A DNA stretch of 64,000 bases from Westerdykella aurantiaca (lineage: Eukaryota; Ascomycota; Dothideomycetes; Pleosporales; Sporormiaceae), in contig JASJFJ010000004.1 in NCBI GenBank assembly GCA_030412805.1, positions 4,216,001 to 4,280,000 on the forward strand, read 5' to 3'. This document shows, in pieces, positions 34,388-44,850 of the stretch; position 1 is the stretch's first letter; each line of letters starts with the position of its first letter. Under the pieces are notes generated by a model. It made no database searches and had not been told where the DNA came from. It was given only the letters and a program-made list of their open reading frames with translations. The translations under genes were made by a program, and so were the position numbers.

Positions 34388-34892
34388 CTAGTATTTCGGG
34401 ACCGGGATGAATTGGATTTGGGGTCTGTGAGAGGGCGAGTTAGCGGAGTTGCGTTGGGCGAATGTAGTGCGTACATTGTCAATGCCATTGGTGGAAGAAG
34501 AGAAGAAAACGAAAGGGAGAAAAAGTAGTGCAGTGGTGCAGCTAGTGCGCACATCCCATGAACTGCGAGCGGCCGGACGCGGCTTGTCTGGGCAAATCAT
34601 AAGCCCTCGCTCTTCCAGACGAGAGGAAAACACCAACGCAGGCGGTTTAAGGAGGACCAATGGCATGGCGAGAACCAAAAAGGTACAGAAGGAAGGCGAA
34701 TTCTTACCTTGTCAGATCACTCCCATCTTTCCTCGCCCTCCTGGTCTCCAGCACTGGCGGCACAAACGGCAGGGTGAAGGCACCGACCAGATACCCCGTC
34801 ATCAGCGTGGCCTTGAGTCTGTAGCGCGGGTCACGAGGGAGGTGGGTGGAGTAGTGGCGCAGGCGGTTGAGGGCGTGCGATGCTATGGCCAT
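34388..34892 (-). CDS. 73-aa basic microprotein with one hydrophobic helix
   Basis: Two exons (34892-34708 and 34424-34388) are joined by a 283-bp intron with donor GTAAGA, branch GCTAAC and acceptor CACAG; total coding length is exactly 222 nt. The N-terminus (MAIASHALNRLRHYSTHLPR) is amphipathic and free of acidic residues, like a mitochondrial presequence. A single hydrophobic segment (LMTGYLVGAFTLPFVPPVL) follows, then a basic stretch and the terminal motif PQIQFIPVPKY. Size and composition suggest a small inner-mitochondrial-membrane protein, such as an assembly factor or supernumerary subunit, but I do not recognise the family. Confidence 0.65.
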
Positions 34893-36067
34893 GGTGTCGA
34901 TTTGAGGGATGGAGTTGGAGGGTCTAGTGTTGTCTTGTGGGGAACAGACACTTGGAGTGTTGTGAGGCGGAGCGTCTCTCAGAGTCTCAGGAGCTATATG
35001 TACTGTGCTTGGAACCCGGGTCGGTGGGGCGGGTAGTAGAGGTGCGGGTTGAGGCGGGGCTCAGAGCTCGACGTGGAGGTTGTGGATGTGGAGATGGATG
35101 CAGCTGGAATTCCTGCGCTTCAAATACCGGTCCGCGTGGGGAAGAAGAGCTGGATGGAAAAATCCGTGGTTGTCTGGATGGGATGGATAGTTTGGGAGTT
35201 TATTGAAATAGTCGCGGATTTATTATTGTGGCGAGCAAGCAGGCAAGCAGGCAAGCAGGCAAGCAGGCAGGGAGACCGGTCACAGTAGAGGAAGAATCCA
35301 GGGGAATGAAGAAAGGGCTGTGTACGGAGTATATATAAGAAAGAGGAAAAGGACCACATATTAACACCTCGAGAGGCTCTAGATATATACAGCCGCATTC
35401 CGAAATTGTGGGGTACACCTTGTCATCCAACATGACAATAGCAGCCCTACGGTTGGACCGTTGGACGCTTCCATCTCACCCATCTCATGTCAGCCCACGC
35501 TGGTGTGATGAGCCTCCCGCACGCCATAGCGCCCGCAGACGGCAATTTTGCTCGGTGATTGGGCACATTGGCTGGCATGTGGCGGAATTCAGTCATGGAT
35601 GGGTGCTGAAACTCGAGGCTGTGGAGCAGCGAAGAGCGCTTGGGGGGGCCGCGGATGGGCGTAGGTTGCGACATGTTAGGGTTGGGTTGCGATATGCGTG
35701 GTAGGGGGTAGGGGGTTGGGTGTCAGCGGAATTGGGAGTAGTCTGATTGGCTGCGTGGGGCAACTACATGACAGTGCAGAGACCACCACGTTCATGATTG
35801 CAAAGCACTCCAAATGTATCAACATGTTGGCAAACTCGTCTTGGATTTCTCAGCTTCTTAGCACGACATGCAGCCTGGAAATGATGTTTACGGGCTGTAG
35901 AGTCACAAGAGCAGTTCTTGAATCTTCGTCCTCTTTTGACCGGTTTTGCCATGCACATGCGAGGGGAGGTGGATTAATATTGGTTCCGTTTCGACTTAGC
36001 GAAGACCAAAGTGACCAACTAGCAATAGCACATCAGAAATCCCATGGCAAACCTCAATTACTTACAT
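34893..36067. other. Intergenic, 1.2 kb, with a tandem repeat
   Basis: Upstream of the microprotein gene and downstream of the PSI-protein gene. Contains the 8-bp repeat listed separately and a TATATATAA at 35332-35340 that faces no identified plus-strand gene. Confidence 0.45.
35235..35270. repeat. Tandem repeat, unit GCAAGCAG, 4.5 copies
   Basis: Four perfect copies of the 8-mer plus a partial one. It lies about 340 bp upstream of the 73-aa microprotein gene and is a likely length-variable locus. Confidence 0.85.
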
Positions 36068-37041
36068 CTACCCCAACAATGGCCCCCTCTCGCCATCCTG
36101 CCCCAAAGCTGAACTCCCACCACTCCCACCACTCCCCCGCCAAATCGACCTCCACCTCCATCTTCCCCTCTCCCCCGATCCCCCATCGACAACCAACTCC
36201 TGCTCCTCCCTCCCTCCCCCTCTCAGCCCCTTCCACCACTCTCCCCAACTCTTCCCTTTCCTAACCCAAACCCCCTGTCTCCCATCCCCTCTAACCTTCC
36301 ACCCACCCCTCAACCCCCTCAACCCTCTCCAACCCCATTTCACGCCTCGCACAACTCCAATCAACACCGCCAACCCGACAATCGTACTCAAGATCGTCAC
36401 CAGCGCTGTCAAAAACGTAATGGTAGACACCTGGCAGCCCAGCCCCGCGGTGCGCAGTTCAAAGCGCTCCGAGCGCATGGCGCAGATGTCCGGGTGGAAG
36501 ATGGGCGAGAGGAGCGGGATGGTGCGGGAGAACCGCGTGGTGGGGAGGGGGAGACAGGTGCTTGACTGTTTGCGAGGGAAGACGTTAGAGTCGAGGGCCT
36601 TTTCTGGTAGTTGGATCCAGTGGGGGGAGATGGTCCAGCGAGGAGGCGCGGATATCGTGAGAAAATCAAAGTAGATATGAAAAAGTAGGTTTATCGGAAA
36701 GGGGCAGAAGACCGAGGATCCCCCGAATTAAGAAAAATAATTGGAAGAAGACAACAACGAAAGGCTGGTCGTTATATCGAGATTGGCTTGGAAACTGAAC
36801 AGAGACTGGATGGATAGGATGCGTAAAGATGAGAGCGCGAGCAGTCGAAAAATGAACTCACAATCGCGCACCACCCACAAAACCCATCGCTCCGATGACA
36901 ATCCCCACAATCCATATACCCCCAACACTTCTCCAGCCTCTCCCTATCCTTCTTGGGGCTATCGCTCCATCGCTGCTGCAAGAGAGCGGAGACGTTCACA
37001 GACGAGGTGTGTTGCGCCGATGAGCATTGGGAAGTGGGCAT
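36068..37041 (-). CDS. PSI-like Cys-rich single-span membrane protein
   Basis: Two exons (37041-36862 and 36565-36068) encode 225 aa. The N-terminal segment has the Cys pattern CWGYMDCGDCHRSDGFCGWC, and the second exon continues SSTCLPLP and then DIC and GLGC, which together form a PSI (plexin-semaphorin-integrin) type knot. One transmembrane helix follows (VSTITFLTALVTILSTIVGL), then a basic, Gly/Arg-rich cytosolic tail. The 296-bp intron is long for this window, but its donor (GTGAGT), branch (CTCTAAC) and acceptor (ACAG) are good and the join completes the Cys motif. There is no clear N-terminal signal peptide, so the TM may act as a reverse signal anchor. Function unknown. Confidence 0.72.
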
Positions 37042-37367
37042 CTTGCATCGAAAAGTGAATCGTGATGTAGATGAAGAGGAAAAACAATCATGAAGAGTCG
37101 ACTGATCACGAAATGAAGATAGCAGGCCACCATGGTCCGACGCGTATTACATGCATACCGAGAGTCCGGATGCGGCAAGGGCAGCCCCAGGGCTCGGCAG
37201 GACACGCGACACCTCATCTACACCTCACGCATTTGTATCCATCTCACAGCCCTCACAAAAACCAACCATACATCCTCAAAGATAAATTCAAGTATTTACA
37301 AGCAGAAAGATGCGTAACTAAGCAAGAGAAGCAAGCCATCTCCCCCATCTCAGCCCCATGACTGCAT
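37042..37367. other. Intergenic, 0.33 kb
   Basis: 3' flank of the CDH gene and 5' flank of the PSI-protein gene. Nothing recognisable. Confidence 0.4.
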
Positions 37368-40213
37368 CTACTTCATGCAGCGGCTGACGCTAGGACTGAT
37401 CTTCTGTACCCGATCGTTAGCTCGAACGACCTCACATTCATGTCGAGGGTAGAAACCGTACCTTGCACTTGTAGCCGGCCACACACTCGGTCGGGCCAGC
37501 ATAGTTCCTCCCACCGCATTGCTCGCCCTGCAAGGAGCCAAGAATCAGTACACATCCTCCCCTTCTCTTGAATAGCAGTAGCAACACACCACCTAACGCC
37601 GGGCCCTTTGCAATGGGAGGGAATTTTAATAATGGCGACGTACCGCTGAGGCCTTTCCACCCTTGAGGGCGAGGATCTTGGCCGCGGCGTGCTCGGCGAT
37701 GGTGACGATGTAGGAGGTGGGGTTGGTGACGATGTGACTAGAGGATGTTAGCACAGCTCTATCGCAGTTCTGTTTTCTGAACTCACCCAGGGAAGATGGA
37801 GGCGTCGACGACGTGGATGTTGTCAGTGCCGTAGACCTGGGTGTTCAGATCGACAACGGCCGAACCGCCCTTGAGACCGCTGTCGGCTCCAATCTTAGAA
37901 GTACCAATCCAGTGGTTGGCGCGGCGAGCAGCGGGGGTAAGAGGCAGGCTGGCGACGTAGGCCTCGACGGTCACGTTGGGAGCAGGAACCTCGAAGACAA
38001 TCTCGGGGACCTTGGCGATGGCCTTCTGCATGTTCTTGATGCTCTTGATGACGACCTCGAGATCCTCCTTGGTCTGGAGGTAAGGCGCCTTGGAGACGAA
38101 CATGTTGAGGGCTCCGTTGATGGAGAGGGCACCGCGGGAGGTGGACCCACGGCCAAGGTACTGGCTGATGGTCATCGAGGTAAGGTCGGTGGCGGGGGGA
38201 GAAGGCTCGACACGAGCAGTCCACTGGATGGAACGGTCGATGCCATCGGAGCCCTTGACGACCTCCCAGGCAAGAGGGCCGATGTTGGGCGCAGACTGGG
38301 CGAGGATGCCAGAGCGCTTGCTCAGGTAAAGATCCTTGTCGTCAGGAATGGGCTCAGTCCATGCCTGGTAGAAGTCGTAGAAGGAGACGTTGGGGTGTCT
38401 GACAACGAGATCAGTGTTGACGTGGTCATTGAGGTTCTGGCCAACAGGCAGGTTGATCCAGTCAGCCTCCTTGATGAAGCTGGGCCCGTCCTGGACGCTG
38501 TTCTTCACAACGGTCAGCTGGTCCTTGGGGCCGATACCGCTGCGGAAGAGAAGCTTGGTGGAACCGAAGGTACCGGAGGAGAGGATAACACGGCCCCCAG
38601 GGTTCAGGTTGACGGTGCCGCAGTAGCCGCCGTTGCCACCATCAAGTTCAACGCCAGTTGCCTTGCCACCGGTGCGGACAACACGCCTGACGGCAGTGTT
38701 CGTCCACAGCTTGAAGTTCTTCCTCTGGAGAGCAGAGACCAGGTAGGAGCCGAGGGGACCCTGCCTCTGTCCGTTCTCGTACATGAAAGGAGAGTGGGCG
38801 TAGACCCTGTTCTTCTGGTCGGGGACGTTGTTGGCAGTGACTTGCTTCCAGCCATCGGCGGACAGAGCCTTGGAGAGGACCTCGAAACCTTCCTGTTTGT
38901 AGCGCTTGCCATCCATGGACGGGGTGTCGGTGCCGGGAATACGCTTGAACACGCGGTCGACGGCGGGCTTCATGTCCTTGGACTTCCAGCCAGCAGGGAA
39001 GTTGGTGTCCCAATCGACCGACACGGGCTTCCACCAGAGGGCAGCATTGACGGCAGCACCGCCACCGAGAACGCATCCGGCCATCTGGTCAATATCCGTG
39101 CAGGCAATGCCAGCCGAATCGACCCAGATCTGGTTGCAGAGACCGGGCACATCGAAGCGGGTGAGGTTGGTTCCCTGAAGCCAATCAGGCTTCATGGTTC
39201 CACCGAAGCGTCCAAGGGAAGGCGGCCCCTTCTCGATGAGCAAGACACTCTTTCCAGACTCGGAGAGCTTGTCTGCGACGGGGATACCAGCAGCACCGCC
39301 TCCGACGACGATGTAGTCGAACGAACCAGTGGGGGCGGGAGTGCCGGCACAGGAGGTAGGGCCGGCGGGAGCGGAAGTCGTGCTGGGACCGCCGGTGGGA
39401 GTGGGAGTGGGAGTTCCCTTCCACGAATCGTACTTGGCGTTCCTGGCATCCGCAATGGGGGCACCGAATTGCGACTGTCCGTTGTTGTGGAACTTCCACG
39501 GGTTGCTTGGGATATCCTTGTGCTGAGCCCATCCGATCACCAGAACTTCACGGTCAGCAGTGGGACGCTGCTCGCCCTCGGCGCCCTTCTGATTCCAGAC
39601 CCAACACTTCTGGCAGTGGTAGACCAACTCAAAGTGGGTATCGCTGACGGATGCGGAGATCTGGGTGACTGTCGCATCGCCGGTGTAGTCGTCGGGAGCA
39701 ACATAGCCTCTAGAAATTTGATCAGAGTTTGAGGATACGAGCGGTGGGCACCTGGTCTTACCCTGCGTAGACGAATCTCGTCTTGACCGCATCGCCCTCC
39801 GGCCAAGCTACGAGGAGGAGCGAGTTGGGCATGCCTCCACCGTGACTGACACCTGACCATCCCTTTCGGCCAGTCTGAAGGGCACCGCGCTTGGGGGATG
39901 TGAGCAATTGGCTCGGATTCGAATGGCAGATGATTCACTTACGATGTAACCAATGTACTCGTCATTGTCACCCGTGGGCTTTTCTGGCAGGGCGAAACCC
40001 CACTCAAAGCCACCAGACGTTTGAGTGTCGTCCACTACCTGGCGCCAGAACTCGATTCCCGTCCCGGCATGGGTGAACTTCCCTTGTGCCTGAGCGACAG
40101 AGACATCTTCACTGATGATTAGTTTCAACCCAATTGAACCGGAAAAGCACACATGGGCACGTACAGAGGGGGGACAGCAGCGAGGCCGCCTTGAAGAAGA
40201 TAGAGCCCTTCAT
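37368..40213 (-). CDS. Cellobiose dehydrogenase with C-terminal CBM1
   Basis: A secreted flavocytochrome that oxidises cellobiose and passes electrons to LPMOs. Seven exons (40213-40165, 40106-39943, 39889-39762, 39709-37787, 37737-37644, 37527-37462, 37403-37368) encode 819 aa. The signal peptide ends SVAQA before QGKFTHAG. The AA8 cytochrome domain (about 22-220) has the haem-ligand Met in HGGGMPNSLLLVAWP and His in SDTHFELVYHC. After a Pro/Thr linker, the AA3_1 flavin domain begins FDYIVVGGGAAGIPVADKL; the catalytic His is in RRANHWIGTSKIG and the C-terminal motif is HVVDASIFPG. The last 35 residues are a cellulose-binding CBM1 (GEQCGGRNYAGPTECVAGYK...). The first intron's acceptor at 40107 was chosen because it gives a proper signal peptide. 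Divergent from the AA9 gene. Confidence 0.95.
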
Positions 40214-41522
40214 CTTCAAGACCAACTAGCAATTTCTAACTAGAGAGGGTGAAGACCAAGGGAAGCAGACCACGGCCACGAGGTGCCACCCATGGAGGCG
40301 CAACTGGGTTGTTATATACAATTTTCGATTTTACCCCAGGAAATGGCAAGCACTGCGTCGAGTACACCATTGACACCCATGAGCTCCGCAGAGCCCACAG
40401 AGCCCACAGAGCAATGACAGTTTCCCGCGGCGGCAGGGTCAACCCGTACCAGGTACCGGATTACAGTCAGATTGTCCCCTGCACACCCGTTCCAAGGTCG
40501 AGGTCTGGCTGAGCATGAGCACGTTTCTCATTGGGTGCCGGATCACAAGGCCACTGTGGGTGAGATTCGCAGTAAGTTATTAATCTGCGCTGATTGCATC
40601 GGCGAGGAAGGTTGATTGAGGTAGATTGATGAAGGACGGGTTACAAGGCTTGCTTTGCCGTCGAGCCCTGCACTGGCCTGCCGGCCAAGCGCGGTTAGTC
40701 CCTATTTGGGCTATACGCAACGTTCTTTTCCCCACACCTTCCAGCGTTCTGCCCCTGCATCTTCCACCTACCAGCGCCCTCTCCAGGCACACTGTGGCTG
40801 CATTTGCGACTCCTTCTCGAAGTTCCGCCGTCCGCTACGGCTGGGTTCCCCGAGGCTTCAGGTCCGTCAAGCTTCTCGTCTCCCGCCAGGGCAAACCGCG
40901 CCGCGTAACCATGCCTCTTGTAAGAACACGTGCGTAGCCCCCAATGGTTTGGCCTCTCCTGGTTTCTCTCGCCCTGTCCATCGGTCGAAACGTCCCAGAC
41001 TGGCAATAGAGCCCAATTTAATAGATTGGATGTCGCCGGTCCACTTGGACTGAGGCGGGATTCTTCTGTTCCTTTGGCTCCGTCGCTTCGTCTCTCCTGC
41101 AGTCCTTTTTTCCACATCTTCCAGACGCCCACCGGCATTTCCATCCTTCCATCCTAGACCCGGGGCTGTGCCCCGACTGTGCCTCCCCCAGCTTTCTAAC
41201 TGCCTGCATATGTATGTATGTATGTCGGTGGCCGGCTCTCTTCTCTCCGAGCACGTGTTCCCAAGTCACATGGCATGCTGTCTATATTGATCCGTGGATC
41301 GTCCTCGCTGGTTAATGAGACGATGGCGATGGTACTCTACTACCGATCGAGAGTACGGACTATCTAGGTATCCTGCTCGGGTGGAAATTGTAACTGCCTC
41401 CGTCTCGCTCCGTTCCCAAAATGGACAACACTGGCAATGGGGAGTGAAGCTGGCTTTCTTATAGAGCTGCCTTCCATTCGAAAACCGTAGCTCCTCGGGT
41501 TGTAATTCTGTGTCCGTTCAAC
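40214..41522. promoter_or_regulatory. Divergent 1.3-kb promoter shared by CDH and AA9
   Basis: No coding region is credible here. At 41160-41165 CCGGGG fits the carbon-catabolite-repressor consensus SYGGRG. The perfect inverted repeat CGGGGC-TGT-GCCCCG spans 41161-41175, and (TATG)4 lies at 41209-41224. I did not see the cellulase-activator motif GGCTAA. Confidence 0.55.
40312..40318 (-). promoter_or_regulatory. TATA box of the CDH gene
   Basis: TATATAA on the minus strand, about 100 bp upstream of the CDH start codon: correct spacing for a TATA element with a short leader. Confidence 0.55.
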
Positions 41523-42604
41523 ATGAAGTCCCTTCTCATCACGTGTTCCCTTCTTGCGAGCGCTTCGGCCCATACGATCTTCACGCAGCTTTGGGTAAAT
41601 GGTGTCGCGCAGGGTCATACCAAGGGGATCCGAGTTCCAGTACGAATCGGTTCGGCATAGAAGTACGGAATACTTGCTGACCCGCGCTTGACAGACCTAT
41701 GACGGGTACAGACCCCAACTCCGGCCTACAACCACCTCAACCCCAATATTGACACGTGCCTCACTAGACCGATTACTAACGTTGATTCCAACGACGTTAT
41801 CTGCAATGGAGGGCAAGTCCGAACCAAACCATGGGCGAGGCTTATATTGACACGTATTTAGCCCGAACCCGCTCCGACAACCCCTACCGAAAGACATAAT
41901 CAATGTACGCAGTGCCTCCCGTCGCTGAGTCCGGACCGCGCCACACAGCTTAAAGCTAATTGTCTACAGGTCACTGCTGGCGATAAGCTCACTGCAGAAT
42001 GGCACCATACCTTGGACAGCGCCGGGACCAACGATCCTGCCGACCCGATTGACAAAGGCCATCTCGGCCCAGTTATGGTCTACCTTGCCAAGGTCGACAA
42101 TGCGTTGACGACGGAGGTAACGGGATTAAAGTGGTTCAAGATTTACGAAGACGGCATGGACAGCAAGGGGGAATGGGCAGTGACCAGACTCTACAACAAC
42201 AAGGGCAGAGTAGACTTTACTCTGCCCTTATGCATCCAGCCCGGCCAGTACGCAGAGTCCCCGTATTCCAAACTTTCTGCAACGGTCTGACATGCATCTA
42301 CAGATACCTTTTGAGGGCCGAGATCATCGCCTTGCACGGCGCCGGAAACTACCCCGGAGCTCAACTGTAAGGTCCACTCCATAAGCTATTACTTAATGTC
42401 TTGGGAAAACGCCACTAATACCAAGCCAACTGTAGTTATATGGAATGCGCTCAATTGAAAGTCTCCGGCGGTGGAAATGCAAACCCGCCCACAGTCAGCT
42501 TCCCGGGGGCGTATAAGGGCACTGATCCAGGAATCAAGTTTCAACTGTATTGGCCGAAGCCTACCTCATACACGATTCCTGGCCCGAGACCCTTCAAGTG
42601 CTAG
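41523..42604 (+). CDS. AA9 lytic polysaccharide monooxygenase, secreted
   Basis: A copper-dependent oxidase of cellulose or hemicellulose, 241 aa in seven exons: 41523-41639, 41695-41705, 41768-41812, 41862-41904, 41970-42247, 42304-42366, 42436-42604 (726 nt, in frame). The signal peptide ends ASASA, leaving His17 in HTIFTQLWVNG as the N-terminal copper ligand. The second ligand is His in EWHHTLDSAG, a His in KGHLGPVMVYLAKV lies nearby, and the axial Tyr is in GAQLYMECAQL. RVPTYDGPITNV and SNDVICNGGPNP are standard AA9 strands. Exon 2 is only 11 nt. The intron at 41813-41861 uses a GC donor (GCAAGT); no GT choice restores the frame. There is no CBM. No continuous frame shows the gene, so it is easily missed. 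Confidence 0.93.
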
Positions 42605-43402
42605 CTGTGGTTACACGCGGCACGGTACATCGGACAATGTTCGGGTTCCAATCGTAAGGAGGCGAGCCATGTGGCGTAGAGACGGCATCTGGGATGGGCC
42701 TCGTCATGAACCCTCCATCCCCACACATAGATCTACCGTTTACACTATATGAATACTTTAATGTAAATGCAAGGCCCGCTATTCGTCCCAGCTGTTGCAC
42801 CCGATCGCTTATGCAAATATCGAAGAGTTGGGACCGGGGGAGCCCCACATCACGTGCGCATGTGCTCTCGACATTCGAAGTGCCTCTCGAGGTACATCTA
42901 CTATATACAAGAACGCACTTGTCTTACGCGCGAACTCCCTCAACGTCAGACATTTGCACCGCTCACTATGCTCTATGCTTGGCAGATAGAGCAAGTCTAA
43001 CGACTGAAATCTGCCTATTCCCATCCCCCTAGCACATCTAATACTACATAAAATTGGCTAAAATATGAGCCTAGGTGTCTTTTTGTACGGAAAGAATTAT
43101 CTTGCAAGTTTTAGACCTTTAGCTATTGTTCCTAGAAAGTTCAGTTTTCAACGGAGGAGGACACCCTCATGTAAAACAGAGTGCGCCAAGCATTCGCTGC
43201 TATGAGTATATACATAATAATACATGACGTCTAACCTCCGCACTTCAGGGCTTTATCTCCGGCAGGACACCACCTCGTCCATCTTCACTCACTTTATCTA
43301 TATCCACCCCAACTCACGATCGCCATTCTTAGCCACACCACCCAAATATAAAGAGATTACTTCGCCACCTCTCTTGCTGTCGCACTTTACCAGCTCCTCA
43401 AT
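42605..43402. other. Intergenic, 0.8 kb
   Basis: AT-rich with several short runs (around 43040-43220). Holds the AA9 terminator and the promoter of the next gene. No gene seen. Confidence 0.4.
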
Positions 43403-44358
43403 ATGCAGGAAGAACGTGAGTACCCCAGATTTCCACCCTCTTGGAACCCCCCCCCCCCACCCGCAATCGCACGTTTTGTACACATGGCTTGAGTGGGACA
43501 TTGTGCCTCGGAAGGAACACTTCCTACCTTAGGAGGTGGCAATCTGGAGGTGCCCGCAGCTCTCAATTCCTGGGAGCCCGCTCGCTGTGCCCTCGAAACT
43601 CGAGTCCTCCACCGACTCAGCGAGAGGACACGAAGCCGAACGCAGACCTACCTCGATCTGCCCAGTCCTTCCTCGCCATTTTTAGAGTTCCCCGATTTTA
43701 CCACGCAACAACCCCCTCTCACGCCCTCCAAAGCACGACTCAAAGCTAACACGCACCTCCAGACCCGCACCCCCTTCTCGCCCAAGTCCCCCTAACCGTC
43801 TCCCCCTTCCTCAACCTCCCCACCGCAACCCCCCTCCCATACACGTACAAACAACTCCCTTCCACCCTCCCCCCGTCGATCCTCTCCTCCCCACCCGCCG
43901 CCTCCGCAGCCGACAGTCAAACCCAATCCACCCCAGAGACCCAGCAACCCGCCTACGTGCTCTCCTCGACAGGCCAGACCGCCGCCTCCCCCGACACGAT
44001 ATTAGCCTCCTGCCACGCCCTACAACAACATCTCGCACAACTCGAGGCCTCGGCGCGAGCGACGCTGCAGAAATGGGAGGAGAGGCGGAAAGCGGAGGAT
44101 TTGGCTGAGAAGAGGAGGGTAGCGCCGGGTTGGTTGGACGGCGACGTGAAACTACTGGTGCCGGAGAACGTTGGCGATGGAGGGGACGCTGCACAGCGAG
44201 ATGTGGATATGGGTGGGGACGGGCACGAGGCGCAGAGGAATGCGGAGAGAAGTGTGGGGGTGAAGGCGGTGGTGGAGAGGAGGGATGGCGTGCCGGATCC
44301 GAGGCAGGGGGAGGAGTTGGATAGGGCGTTTGGCTGGTTGGATTTGAGTCGAGGATGA
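43403..44358 (+). CDS. Uncharacterised 202-aa protein with helical core
   Basis: I do not recognise the family. A short first exon (43403-43415, Met-Gln-Glu-Glu) ends at a perfect GTGAGT donor and joins 43763-44358 through a 347-bp intron with branch GCTAAC and acceptor CCAG; coding length is exactly 609 nt. The joined start reads MQEEHPHPLLAQVPLTVSP. A Pro/Leu-rich part (ATPLPYTYKQLPSTLPPS) is followed by STGQTAASPDTILASCHALQ and an amphipathic helix (LAQLEASARATLQKWEERRK), then VAPGWLDG and a charged tail. No signal peptide or membrane segment. The intron contains a C12 run at 43447-43458. The first-exon join is inferred. Confidence 0.62.
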
Positions 44359-44850
44359 CATGGGAGTTCGCTTGGGGATGGCTGCCGCTTGTGAAACTGA
44401 AGACGACGGGCATTGGAAAGATCTGAGAGTGATTAAAAAACGATCTGCCGTCAAATGGATGGATTCTCCGAAGTGATGGGGTTTCGGAAACGCTAGATGA
44501 ATGGGTGAGCTGTGCATCTAGTCCGCACAGCACTTCACAAGATGTGCAAAGGAGGAGCACACTGCGACCAGCCGCAACACTATTGAATTATATCTGCAAG
44601 TCCTAAGCCTACCTACCACTGTTCCAACCTTTTACTACGGGAGCCAGCTTCGGCGAAAACGAAGCGGCCCCTCTAAAACTCGCAAGAGCTTGTATCCATC
44701 CTCAAAAGCCCAGCATGGACCCTGCCGCAAGCGACACATTACAAACATATGAAAAGAGAAAAGGAGGGGAATCTTGGAAAGGAACATATAAAAAAGACTC
44801 CGGCGGTAGTCTTCAAGCACGACCACATCCTAGTTCGGCGCAGTCGACGC
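44359..44850. other. Convergent intergenic, 0.5 kb
   Basis: Joint 3' flank of the unknown gene and the septin gene. No element recognised. Confidence 0.4.

Noticed and set aside
37813..39732. 639-aa open frame on the plus strand
   Set aside because: Antisense shadow of the CDH flavin domain; Asp/Gly/Val-rich with no domain.
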